64,000 nucleotides of DNA from contig CM030940.1 of the NCBI GenBank assembly GCA_018136815.1, forward strand, positions 4,283,761 to 4,347,760, written 5' to 3'. Numbering within the stretch: position 1 is the first letter of the stretch; every line of letters starts with the position of its first letter. Both the position numbers and the translations under genes were made by a program. Below the pieces are notes generated by a model. It was not told the origin of the DNA. It saw only the letters and a program-made list of their open reading frames with translations, and made no database searches. The DNA is from Isochrysis galbana. Taxonomy: Eukaryota; Haptophyta; Isochrysidales; Isochrysidaceae. Below are positions 11,456-22,400 of this stretch, piece by piece.

Positions 11456-12024
11456 TCAGCCAAGAAAAGTGCTTGCACGTGAGCGCAGCAAAGAGCTGTG
11501 TGCGTCAAAAAGTGACGACTTCTGATCCCACAGCAGTCTCACGCTTAGCTCTGGTTTAAGACTGTGAATAGGTTTGATTCAGAGTTATGATGTTAGAACC
11601 TAATAGTCCACTTCAGCTAACATCATAGATCGTAATAGTGTCGGCAGCTAACATCATAGATAGTAATAGCGTCCTCCCTCAACCTATTATTCTTATTATC
11701 AGTATTATGTAGATAATAGGGGGGGTCAAAAAACTTTTTTCAAAAAAGTCGCAGCACCCGATACCGATACCATGTACAATACAACACACTTTGTAGCAGG
11801 TGTCTTCTGATGTATGTATGTGTCTAGCTAGATGTCGGTTCGGTCGGTCGGTCGTTCAGCGTCGTTCAGCCGCGTTCCACGTTCCACGTTTCACGCTCTA
11901 CTTTCTACTTTTCTTTTTCTTTAATTCCTTCTTCCTTCTTCTTTTATTCTCTTCTTCCTCCTCCTCCCTTTCAAAGCCCTTTCCCTTTCCTCTCTTCCCG
12001 CCTACCCATTGTCCGTTCAATATT

Positions 12025-12030
12025 TATAAA
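12025..12030 (+). promoter_or_regulatory. TATA box
   Basis: TATAAA within ATATTTATAAAAGAG, 122 bp upstream of the ATG at 12152 and inside the TIR transposon. Confidence 0.4.
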
Positions 12031-12151
12031 AGAGACCTCTCTTCTCCATCTCCATCTCCACCGACGTTTTTCCCGTCCCCCCCCCCTTGCTTGGCTCGAC
12101 AACTCGACAGCCGACGGCAGCACAGAGTACAGAGTACAGCCCGATGACCAA

Positions 12152-12352
12152 ATGCCGAGCAAGAAGCGTGGTGCCGAGGATCTCCTCCATGAGGTGGACC
12201 TTATCGTGGCCAAGCGGCTAGGGCTAGTTTGTCCAAGGGGCAAGCAGGGGAGTCGCAATACTTATTGGTCCGATGGCAAGCAGGATTCGACGCCGCCATT
12301 TTATCCATTATCCATTATCTATGGTATTAATATATTTGAGGCCCGCAACTAA
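12152..12352 (+). pseudogene. Chromodomain-like ORF fragment
   Basis: ATG 12152 opens MPSKKRGAEDLLHEVDLIVAKRLG, like the first strand of a chromodomain. The matching continuation (GESQYLLVRWQAGFDAA, like the YLVKWKG strand) is one frame off from about 12241 on, so there is a 1-base frameshift near 12220-12240. Similarity stops near 12300 where AT-rich transposon end sequence begins. It is therefore a truncated, frameshifted fragment inside the TIR element. Confidence 0.4.
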
Positions 12353-12353
12353 T

Positions 12354-12397
12354 ATCATAGATAGTAATAGTGCTCAAGAGCTATTACTATCTATGAT
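12354..12397. repeat. Hairpin in transposon arm
   Basis: Inverted repeat with a perfect 17-bp stem (ATCATAGATAGTAATAG and its complement) and a short loop. The single arm also occurs twice near 11620-11670. Confidence 0.85.
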
Positions 12398-12981
12398 GAT
12401 AATCCTAATAGCCTCAACATTGCCTATTATCTAGATGTTAGGCTAATATATTCACAGTCTTACTCTGGTTTGAGCTGCGCCGCGCGCATCCGGGCAGCTA
12501 TCCACAAGTCGAAATGCTCCGGGCGTAAACGATCAATTTTGGCCATGGACATCTCCACGGAATCACTGCGCCAGTCTGGCCGATCAGCCCGCCACATCCG
12601 TGCGTGCTGCTTCGTGTAGCTGCACCAACGTCTTTTGAATTCTTGCGTCACCTGCTCACCCATGATCTGCACAGGCGGGGACTCCTCATTGAGTGAGGGA
12701 TCCGTCGGGCCGGGGGCAGGGCCACAGAACAATGGCAGTTCGCGGGCGACCGGACCCGCGGCCCAACCACAATCGTCCTTCGTCGCTTCGGCAGGCATCG
12801 TGTCCTCGTGATTCCACCCGTCTTGCGGCTCCTCGTACTCGTCCGCCCAACCTACCTCTGTTACGTTCCTCTTGCCAGCTTTCCTCGCCACGCTGCTCGG
12901 CCTACGACTGTGCCTTGGGCCCTCGATGACGGCGACGTTGCGGTCGAACAGCTTGGGCTGCAGGTTGGGTGGCTGGTACAT

Positions 12982-13261
12982 GATACATGTACATGATGAC
13001 GCTCTTCACCACCGTCTGCCCACGCAGCTTGCCCACCTTCTCGACGCGTACTTCCGAGGGGGTGAGGTCTCGGCCGCTCGCTCGCTCGCTCGCTCGGGGT
13101 TTGGGGCGATGAGCACGTGCCCCCCCGTTACTTTTTTTGAATTTTATTTTATTCTAAAGTTAGTAGTAGTAATATCAGCCTGATATCAGGTTATCAGGTC
13201 TAGTAGGTAGTAGGCCTGATAACTTGATATCAGAACCTGATATCAGCCTGACGGGGCATCC

Positions 13262-13262
<1 letters not shown>
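12982..13262. repeat. Intergenic with CTGATATCAG palindrome cluster
   Basis: GCTC repeats near 13078-13096 and several overlapping CTGATATCAG/GATAAC palindromes at 13173-13255. No gene seen. Confidence 0.55.
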
Positions 13263-13310
<48 letters not shown>

Positions 13311-13449
13311 AGAGAGAGAGAGAGAGAAGAGGGAGGGAGGAGGGAGAGGNNNNNNNNNNNNNNNNNNNNNNNNNNNNNNNNNNNNNNNNNNNNNNNNNNN
13401 NNNNNNNNNNNNNNNNNNNNNNNNNNNNNNNNNNNNNNNNNNNNNNNNN

Positions 13450-13487
<38 letters not shown>

Positions 13488-13492
13488 GAGAG

Positions 13493-13575
<83 letters not shown>
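13263..13575 (+). repeat. (GA)n tract containing a 100-N assembly gap
   Basis: GA dinucleotide repeat on both sides of exactly 100 Ns at 13350-13449, so the true length is unknown. The ORF across it is an artefact. Confidence 0.95.
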
Positions 13576-14336
13576 TGTAGCGGGAAAGAGTATGTGGGTG
13601 AAAGATAGGGGAGGGGGGAGGGGGGGGGCAGTCGGCCGTGGAGAGGGGGGGGGGGCGCTAGGTGAGCGCTACGACAATAAGAAACAAGAAACCACCCCCC
13701 AGCGGCTTTGACCGGGATAAGAAACTCGAGATAAGAAACCTCTCGGGCGGAGCCCGGGGGGGCAAGTAAACTTTAGAAGCTTTTCACTCCTGTTTTCTTA
13801 ATGGTGCACCCATACTGTAAGGCCCTCCTAGGGCCCCTGGGGGCTCCCAATATAGCCATATGTGCCATAAATGTACAAATGTGTACTCATCGTCCACCTG
13901 GTGGATTACGTATGTACGAGGGTTAACTATCTAGTAGTAGTTTGTCTCTCTCCATCCCTCTCCTCCCCTCCCTTCCTTCCCTTCCATCTCACTACTCGCT
14001 ACCATTTTTCTACGCTACTCTACTCTACTCTTCTCTACTCTACTTCTTCTTCTCTCACAACTACACAACGTCGTTGTTGCTGGTGCTGGACTTACCCCCC
14101 TTTTTCCCGCTCGCGCCGCCGGCCGCCTCTTCTCCCTCTCTCTCTCTCCCTCCCTCCCTCCCTCCCTCTCTCCTCACCCCCCCCCCCCTTCTCGCCCTTC
14201 CCAGCCCAAACCCTCTCCTGCTCCACCCTCGCTCCCCCACCTCCTCGTTTCCCCTCTCCCACCCACTCCTGCCTGGCCCCCAATCCTTGTTCACTACCTG
14301 CTCCCACCCTACCATCCCCCCGTTCCTCTTGGCATC
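13576..14336 (+). repeat. Intergenic, then polypyrimidine tract before the CENP-C gene
   Basis: No gene in the first half. From about 13940 the coding strand is CT- and C-rich almost to the ATG at 14337. Same arrangement as at the CDK and Myb genes. Confidence 0.7.
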
Positions 14337-15494
14337 ATGGGAGACTCCGCCGGCCGCCGGCTCAGCGGCCGCTCGCGGATGCGGCCACTCGAGTTCTGGG
14401 CGAATGAGCGTGTAGTCTACGAGCCGACACCGCAGGGCGTCCGCGTCGTCGGCGTGCTCACACACGACGCACGCGGGCAGGAGGGCCTGCGCTCACGCTT
14501 CGACGCCTCAGCCTGCGCCTCGGACGAGACGCCACACCCAAGACCCGGCGGCCGCAGCCGCAAGGCCAGCACGCGGCAGGCCTCACCCACCGTCTCCTTG
14601 TCGCTGCATCAACGCAACTCCGACGTGAAACGAGCCAATCCAAGCAGCACGGAGAGAGAGGGGCGGACTCCACCAGCTAGTCCGCGTGCAGCCACAACCC
14701 CGCTGAGACGGAGCGAGCAGGCTGCTGAGCAGCAAGGAAGCGCGCGTCGGTCATCGAGCAGGCCGCGGCGGAGTCCTTCGCCGGGCGCGAAGTCTCCATC
14801 TCCAACGGAATCTGCCTCTGCCCGGCGAGCACCGGCTACCGCAGAGCCTGTGGCGAACAGAAGCCACAGCCCAAAGATGCTTCCATGCGAAGCCAAGGCC
14901 TCAGTGCGGTCGGCTGAGAAAAGCCACACCTCGTTTCGAGCAGCAGGTGTTCGTGATGCTATTGCCTCTTCGTCCTTGCTTCACACCGCCTCGGCCTCGC
15001 CCAATGCAGCTGCGTCCAGCCGCCGGAGTCGCAACCCAACTATCAGTGATCGCCGCGACGAGAGCCCCTCGAGAGAAATTCACCCACATGATGCCCCCGG
15101 AGGTTATTCCGGCTCTCTGCCATCTGCTTCCGCGAAAGAGGCGTCGCGCATGGAGCCGCAGCTTGAGATTCTCGGCACGCGCAGATGGGGACGCGGATTT
15201 CAATACATTGTGCAGAGACCAGGAGCACCCGATTTGGAGTGTATGTCCGCTATAGATGTCCCCCTCGGGCTTCGGGCCGCATTTCACGCATCGCAGTCCC
15301 ACTCGCTGGATGGGCACGATGAAAGCGTTGCCACAACAAATGCCTTGGCAGGGGACGCGTCGGACCTGACGTCCTGCGTCCCAGCAGCCGAAATCACTGA
15401 CGATTGCGGAGAAGATGTGCCTTCCCACCGAGGCTTTAAATTGGAGACGAGCGTCCCACCAAGAAAACGGAAGATCCCGACGTCTGCCTCATGA
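14337..15494 (+). CDS. CENP-C-motif kinetochore-type protein
   Basis: Single exon, 385 aa. Residues about 6-27 read RRLSGRSRMRPLEFW followed by NERVVYE, a clear CENP-C motif: Arg-rich start, conserved Pro, aromatic-Trp, then R.VY. This motif binds CENP-A nucleosomes in CENP-C/Mif2 and in plant KNL2. The middle 240 residues are Ser/Arg/Pro-rich and probably disordered. Residues about 272-320 (LEILGTRRWGRGFQYIVQRPG) recall the first strands of a chromodomain, but the aromatic cage is not evident. The end PPRKRKIP looks like a nuclear signal. Unlike CENP-C, the motif is N-terminal and I see no C-terminal cupin domain; no SANTA domain is visible either. Probably centromere-associated; orthology to CENP-C or KNL2 is open. 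Confidence 0.72.
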   Translation: MGDSAGRRLSGRSRMRPLEFWANERVVYEPTPQGVRVVGVLTHDARGQEGLRSRFDASACASDETPHPRPGGRSRKASTRQASPTVSLSLHQRNSDVKRANPSSTEREGRTPPASPRAATTPLRRSEQAAEQQGSARRSSSRPRRSPSPGAKSPSPTESASARRAPATAEPVANRSHSPKMLPCEAKASVRSAEKSHTSFRAAGVRDAIASSSLLHTASASPNAAASSRRSRNPTISDRRDESPSREIHPHDAPGGYSGSLPSASAKEASRMEPQLEILGTRRWGRGFQYIVQRPGAPDLECMSAIDVPLGLRAAFHASQSHSLDGHDESVATTNALAGDASDLTSCVPAAEITDDCGEDVPSHRGFKLETSVPPRKRKIPTSAS

Positions 15495-16797
15495 CACGCA
15501 TTTTGGCTCGTAGACAGAAACCCGATCGGCCTTGCCTCATGACACCGTGAGCGCAGTTGGTGCAAACACGTGCTGGTTTGTATGCCTTATATGGCTTGCA
15601 GCTACGTGACGGCTCGGAAGGTGACTTTGCCTGAGTGTTTGTTTATCGTGCACGTTTATATACATGTGTGGTGGATTCCTCCGTGCGCCCTAGCTCACAG
15701 CTTGCGAAGGTCGAACATCGACGATCGTTGGGTGCTAATGGTACGTGTGTGCTGTCTCCAAGTGTGCTGCCTATCTGTGACGTGTGTAGCCACATCTTCG
15801 TATTCGTGTCGCCATACTCATTGTCATTGACTTGTGCGTAGCACCTAGCAGCGCAAGGGCACGAAGCGCTGTTGCGGCCGCCGTTCGAGGCGCTGGCGGC
15901 CCTAACGTGGTGCGTGGCCAACGAATCCAAGGGCCGCGCTGTGCGCCGCCCTAGCCATCCCATCGTGCAAGCAATGAGGGGGCGATTAAGAAGGCTAAAG
16001 ATCGCCGCCAGTGAATGACGGAAGTTATACATCGATAACACTTTCGAGAAAGTGATTCAGTGCCACGTGCGAGGCGAGGATATTAAAAGATTTTTTTTAC
16101 ATCGATAACACTTTGCTCCGCAGACCCTAGCCTGGCACACGCGCTAACGCTAACGCCAACTATTTAAAGTTAGCGCTCGGGTAAGCTGCACATCCAATGC
16201 GTAGGGCGCTGATGCACCGATGGCCAATAACAGCGTGGCGGGGGAGCACTGGCCCAGTGCGCAGTAGTAACTCTCTGTTGGTTAATGTTAACGTTGTGCT
16301 TGCGCATCCTCAATGGTTCGATACGCAACGTGCGGTAGCGTTGTTAGTTGTTAGCAGCAGCCGCAAAGCAGGAAGAGGTTGCTTTGGGCAATGGTGGCTG
16401 AGCGCTACTGCTTAAACAACATGCGTGCATGGGGATGGCCTGATGCCTACGCAGATGGATGATCAAACGGCAACAGCAGAGCCCTCTGCTAGGCTTTGCT
16501 GTACGATTTTTCGTATCATCGTCGCGATCGCCCACTCTACCTTGGCTCCACCCCTCGAGGGTCCTTGCGTCTGTGGCTACTCTTCGACTTCCGTCGATAG
16601 CATTGGTGTCTCCGCATGGAAGCAGGGAAAGCCGAGCCCCATGAGTATCGACAAGTAGAGCCGATGACGAGGCCTCTGCACGCACGTACCATGAAGCTCC
16701 GCCATTTCTGACGTCGTAGGATGGCGCACGGGCTGCACACTGAACGAGAACCAATGACATTATGATCGCCTTGAGGCGGCTAAGCCTGCGATTTGGA
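15495..16797. other. Intergenic, no supported gene
   Basis: No convincing ORF. ACATCGATAACACTTT occurs twice (about 16030 and 16100); the first copy runs into the hairpin CACTTTCGAGAAAGTG. Confidence 0.45.
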
Positions 16798-18610
16798 TTA
16801 AGCCTTGGAAGCACGCTCATAAGCGCACCGTTGGAGGAGGGACCCAACATCCGGCGAGACTACGAGGCGCTGCGTCATGCTACCTAGGCGATAGAGGTGC
16901 TGCAAAGGAGCAAGAGAATCAAGGAACAAAGTAGTAAGCGGCAGGTGGCGAGTGATGCGATCGGGGGTGATTGCGGCTGCGGGCGGTGCATGGAACAAGT
17001 TCCGGCCCATAGCCAGCCTCTCGAGCCCAGCAGGCGTTCGCTAGTCTACGGTGAGGATGCATGCGGCGTTGGCTAATGCGCACCATGGGCGGGTCGGTCT
17101 TTGCAGCAGCTTCCGCTTTTTCGGCTTTCCTGAGCTTCGACGTTGCATCATCAGCATCGCAATCCGTGCCGCCGGCCAATGGCGTAGACGGTTCAGTGAT
17201 GGCATCAGTTTCCACCGTTTCCCTAATAGCGACAAACTCTTGATCAAAGGAGCACGGAGTCCCCGCCTGCACCTCGAAAAGGAAGTCGCGTGTGCGCCAC
17301 ATGACCTGGGCGCGGCGATGGGCTTCACGATGATTGCTGCGAAAGCCCCGTCCAGCTGGGTGATCAAGGCATTGTGGCTCGCGGGGAGCAAGGGGCCAAG
17401 GTACAGCAAGCTGCTCACCTTGCCTGACCTGTAGACCAGTAGCTCGCCCTCCTGCTCCTCGTAGAGTTCCTCTAGGGTTGCGAGTGGCGGAGCGCCGGGC
17501 GCAGCTCCACCCGCGGCATAGCCACCGGAGGAAGGGGGGCCGTTCGCCGACTTCACCGCGCCAGCCGCCGCCGTGCCTGGGTGGTCATCATCGGAACCCC
17601 GGGCGAGTGCTGCCATGTACTCCGTTGCGCTGACTTGATCATCACCACTAGGGCTCGAGCTGCTCGTCGCGGTGCAGGGGCGCACCGGAAGCGCTGAGGG
17701 GAGTTGAACAAAGAGGAGCTTGCTCTCGCCTGAGATGGGGCATTGGCAAGCACCACATGACGGTGAGAGAGAGCGGGAGCGAGAGAGCATAATGTGTTCA
17801 AGGATGGATCCCGTCCAGGCGGGGTGGTCCAATGGCCACGTACGCGATATCATCAAGTTGAGATAGCGGAGTGGCTCTCAAGTGCCGTTCCATCTCGAAC
17901 CGTCTCCGAGGCTGGGAGCGCTATGTGGGGCCGTGCAAGGAGACCTGCGGGGTAGGCCGCTCGCCTGGTTGCATAATCGCATCCCTCTTGCCGCTAAGCA
18001 GCGCTGCGGCAGCAGATCCAGGCGGGAACGCAAGTCCCGTGCCACCGAGGCTCGAAGCGGGACGCGAAGCCGGCGTCGTCCGACCGGAGAAATGGGCGAC
18101 GGACCGCGTGTCCGGCAACGGGAGCAGCGGCAATGCGAGAGGTGCATTCGGGTTCTCGAGCCATGCTCGCGAAGGCGGACGCGATGGCCTAGCGGACGGA
18201 TGCGATGAATCGTCGCTGTTCTCCAGCTTGATGAACGATGTGTGCGAGTCGAGCGTGCTGTCTCGCGGAGCGGACGCCGGACCGCCGCCGTCCCGGCCAA
18301 CCGCCGAGGAGCCTGCCCCTGAGCTGGTAGAAGTGGCTGCTGCTCGTCCCCCTGCGGCTGCGTCCGACTTGACGCGCGGCCGTGGGGGAGGCTGGGGCGT
18401 GGTCGTGCCATAGCGATCTGCGGGCCTGGTGTCTGGTGTGGGTGAAGGTGTGGTGGCTCGGCCTTCTTGAAGAAGCCTGTGGAGGAGGTGGCCGCTGGCG
18501 CCATCCTTCTTATTTCGTCTGGCAGCGAGGTTGGGAGCAAACTTGGTGCGCTGGACGCCGCCGAGTGTCTTGTCGCGGCCGGGAGGAGGGGGTGGGGGGT
18601 TGGCACTCAT
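16798..18610 (-). CDS. POLR3D: RNA polymerase III subunit RPC4 (Rpc53)
   Basis: Four exons on the minus strand: 18610-17945, 17724-17419, 17305-17084, 16899-16798; all junctions are phase 0, total 431 aa (human and yeast RPC4 are about 400-420). The N-terminus has TLGGVQRTKFAPN, the RPC4 signature. The middle is Ser/Pro-rich and variable, as in the family. The C-terminal domain reads KLLFVQLPSALPV, GELLVYRSGK joined to VMWRTRDFLFEV, then CSFDQEFVAI, and in the last exon LGSMTQRLVVSPDVGSLL, all in the RPC4 order. In Pol III it pairs with RPC5 in the TFIIF-like module for initiation and termination. The exon 2 acceptor could also be 5 bp upstream, but only 17724 keeps the frame. Confidence 0.9.
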
Positions 18611-19477
18611 TGGGAGGAGGGCGGGGTCCTCTCCCTCCCTCTCTCTCTCTCGGCTCCCTCTCCTTCTCTCTACCCCTCTCTCTCTCTGTCTCCCTCCCTC
18701 CCTCCCTCCCTCCCTCCCTCCCTCTCTCTCTCTCCCCCCCCCCCCCCCCTTTCCCTCCCTCCCTCCCTCTCCACTTGCTTCCAGCAAGATCTTCCCTTCA
18801 TTTCTCTCTCTCAACCCTCTTATCTTCCCTCTCGCCGCCCCCCGGCCCCCCTCCCCCCTCGCCCCCCCCCCCCCCACGGCCTCGCCCTCTCTCATCCTCC
18901 CTCTCTTCCACTTCTCCTCCCTCTCTTTCACATACTTCTCCCTCTTTCTATTCCTCCCCGATCCTTCCCCCTTCTCCTCTCCTGTTCTCCCACTCTCCTC
19001 CCTCTCCCTCACTTCCCAGTATAAAACCTAACTCTCTCCGCCCGAAGGGGCGGCGCAGACGGCCGGAGGGCGGCCACGCGGTTTATTTTTTCTTTTGTAG
19101 TAATAGTAATAGTAGAGCGTGCGCGTGCCCGCTTCGTGGGCGTGCCCCTGCTCCCCCCCAGGCAATCATGGCCCCCAGGAAGCCCGCCAGCAAGCCCAAG
19201 CCGCCAAGGGGCCACTACACAGTCCATGCCCGCGATACGCGCGCAGAACAGCGGGCGCGCGTCGTCGAAGACGTGCGCAGAGCAGCCGCGCACTGCCGCT
19301 CGCACAGCGTTGGCGTCAAGGCCGCGCTTGCAACTTGCAACAGGGCATATTTCCCGGAGGCAACACGCGGCAAAGTGGCGTGGGAGCCGAAAAAAAAACT
19401 TCTTAATATCCTCGCCGCGCGCGCGACTCTGCACCTTACCTATGCAGCCACGTCCGCTACTCTCACCCCCCTTCCGC
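18611..19477. repeat. CT-rich tract between RPC4 and the LINE
   Basis: Long CT and C runs on the plus strand to about 19017, so purine-rich on the RPC4 coding strand. TATAAAA at about 19020 and GC-rich sequence follow before the LINE. No gene seen. Confidence 0.6.
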
Positions 19478-22400
19478 AACTAACTTTATAGTTAGACGCC
19501 ATGGAGCGCGCCGCCGCTCCCCACCTCTCCTTCGGGTCCCCCGCCGCGGGGACCCCCCCGGCACCCATGGAGCTGTCGCAGGCGAAGCGACCGCGTCCGC
19601 CCGCAGAGGCCGAGCAGGTGAGCGCGACCCCGGTCGCGCCGCACGGCCCGTGGCCCCGGCCACACCAGCCACTGCAGCCATGCTGGCCCTCCCCATGGAG
19701 GGTCACAAGCTGTAGAACACAGAGGACCAGCACCACACAAGACGAACAATACAGCCACCAGGCATGCCTTATGGCAGAGGCCTCTCCCACCCTAGGGACG
19801 GCCGCGCTGCCCCGGCAGCGCGGCCCGAGACCGGGTGGCCCTTATGGGCACAAATCCAAAACCAACAGCAGAACGCACAATGGCACTGACCCCTCAACAC
19901 CACAACACATGACCACACAGAAAGGAAGCTGCTTGGGTGCGTCTAGGGGCGCACATCACACTCCCCCGCCACACGCTCGATTGGACCCACCCATGGCCTC
20001 ACATACCCCGACCTCCCCTGCCACTCAGGAGCCGCCCTCAGATGAGGAGCAAGGCTACACTGAGTCGGACGCAACATACGAGCTGTCCTTTCACCAGGAG
20101 GGAGACTACACTTTCCAGGACGCCACCGTCTACGCCGCGATCGTAGAGCTCCTCTTGGAGCTCGAAGGAGTCGACCCGGAGCCTGACTTCTGGGCCCGGT
20201 CCATCCGCGGGCCATGGCATATCGCCGTGAACGAGGACTGCGCTCAGCAATTCAAAGAGCGTTATGGGGACAAACAACACCACCCTCCGCATCATCCAAA
20301 CCGACATCCCAGTCCGCGTAAAAGTTGAAGCAATTGATGAGAAAATCAACAAGAAAGGCTCCACCTCTCGCAAAGCCCTCTACAACGCCCTCCAAGACGT
20401 CGCGGCGCACCTAGTCGTCGAGGCAGACGGCCTGGCGCAAGCGGCCCAAATCAATCTCAGCGCGCTCATTATTGCGATCGAAAAGGTTGGGCTAACCTTT
20501 CTGAAAGGCAACCGAGAGCGCATGAAGCTCGAAGGCGGAGCAGGCACCTTTGTGTCCAAGGCGGCCTACTCGACCCGCTGGCATCTTTACGTTTCGGCGG
20601 GCCAAGGCTCGTTTCTCGACGGAAACTTCCCTCGCAAGCTTCTACTACAGATAGAAGGCAAGACAGTCCCGGTGAATTACGCCATTCGGGCGTGCAAGGA
20701 GATCAAAATGCCGGAGTCCATTCAATCCCCCCACAAGCTCATGGTCCACGGCAGCCTACGCGGATGCAAGGGCTGGCGACCGGAGGTGGTTAAGGGCCTC
20801 CTAAGCTCGATTCGCGTATGCGAATGCGAACAAGAAGCGGCGAAGCGCCGCGAGCGCAACGAGGCGCAAAGGCTCAACCCCCGCCCGAAATCGGCGCACG
20901 AGGCTCTTGGCAAGGGCCCCCCCAAGCAATGTGCGCGCTTCACCCAAGGCCTGTGCCTCAGGAACAAACGAGGCGTGCGATGCAATCTCTCGCACGACGT
21001 GCCTGGCGCGTGGATCGACAACAAGTGCACAATCCGCTGCCACCTTCATCCACACAAGAAGATCCCGGGCGTCTGTTTAAACGGCCCGGCATGCCTTTTC
21101 CTCCACCCAGAGTGCGCGTTCGCCAACGCGATTGCGGCCACCAAACTTGCCGTCGCGAGAATAATGCCCCGGCGCCCTAGACTCACATATGACTCCACCC
21201 TTGGTTACCCAGGTGAAGGACCTGTCCGCATCGCGACATACAACATTAACGGCACCAAGAACGGCAAGCTAGCCGCCGTGCTATCGCAAGCGCGAAAGGC
21301 AAAAGTAGACATACTACTACTGCAAGAACTTCATGCATACGAGGACGGCTCGCACCTCCGGGCACATAGGACAGCCGCCATGTTGGGCTGGCTGTGGTTT
21401 GTTGCCCCAGGAGAGCTAGGAGACCCAGCTAGCGGTGTCGCGGTGGCAATCAGAGAAGCGGCCGAGCGAATAACTGCTAGAACGGAGTCCCTAGAAATCT
21501 TACTAGAAGGTAGATGCGTATCCATAACGCTAAACATAGATGAAACCCGATACCGAATAATATCGGTATACCTCAGTGCGCAACCTGGACCCCGCGGAAG
21601 GCAGATAACCGAACTAGATAGAAAACTAGGCGCCTTAGACCCTATACCGACGGTAATAGGCGGAGACCTCAACTGCGTAGAAAACAGCGCGCACGACTCC
21701 CAAAGAGTAGGGGAGGCACTATATGCCAACACGCACGGGGAAAAATGGAGAGCGCTGACTAAAGCGCACAAACTCCGAGACGCACATCACACGCTACGCC
21801 TAGGGCCGAACGTTGGCTACACGAGAATGGCAGCCACCATCCACACAAGGATAGACCGCATATACCATAGCGAAGATATAGATGCTATCCAATGGCAGCA
21901 ACACGGACCCTGCCCGGACCTATTTACGGGCAAAGCCGCGTCAGACCATTTACCGGTCCTAGCGCTCTTCGAGACCCCGGGATTCAAACCGGGGCGAAAC
22001 TTCGACAAACCAATAGACCTAACGATAATCCGCGAGAAAGGCGCGATGAAAACGGTAGAACTGCTGTTGCGGACCGCCGATCGAAAGATAGAGGAAGGGG
22101 GCAACATAGAAATAATATGGGCCAACTCAAAAGAAAACATAGCAACATTCCTGAGGGAAGAAACAGCGATGAGAGCCAAGCCCACCATCCAGTCAGTATT
22201 AGAATTGAAGGCCGCAAGGCTAAACATCCGACTTGCAAGGCAAGGACCAAATGAGAGGCTCACGGAGGAGTTGGCGAAAACACATAAAGAGATAGCAGAA
22301 GAGAGAGGGCGGATCCCGCTTAAAGTTAAAGACATGCCGCTGTATCGGCAGCTCCGTCGGGAAGACCTACACTCTAAGGAGTTCTTCGCACAACTGAAGC

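Larger units (their letters stand above)
11557..12462. mobile_element. 906-bp TIR transposon with 8-bp target duplication
   Basis: Ends are perfect 14-bp inverted repeats, TAAGACTGTGAATA at 11557-11570 and its complement at 12449-12462. They are flanked by the direct repeat CTCTGGTT at 11549-11556 and 12463-12470. The subterminal regions share ATCATAGATAGTAATAG-type motifs in both arms. An 8-bp duplication with subterminal repeats is typical of hAT elements, though the terminal bases are not the usual hAT ones. There is no transposase inside, so it is non-autonomous. It carries a TATA box and the start of a chromodomain-like ORF (12152), which may be captured cargo. Confidence 0.8.
11456..12981 (-). 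pseudogene. PiggyBac-like transposase fragment, split by an insertion
   Basis: The upstream part is an open frame (start 12981, about 173 codons). Acidic N-terminal half; then GPTDPSLNEESPP, a WRAD..W segment and FDLWIAARMRAAQLKPE. It ends exactly where the inserted element's inverted repeat begins (12462). Beyond the insertion the same frame resumes on the far side of the duplicated 8 bp and continues with VRLLWDQKSSLFDA to a stop at 11456-11458. The pattern (GPTDPS, then FxLWxAxRxRxAQLKP and LLW..SxL) resembles N-terminal regions of PiggyBac-like transposases as I recall them, but the DDD catalytic core is not seen. The family is tentative; the interruption is clear. Confidence 0.4.

Noticed and set aside
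17921-19012. 363-aa minus-strand ORF starting near 19012
   Set aside because: Its first 130 residues are translation of the purine tract; the RPC4 start is the ATG at 18610, where family similarity begins.
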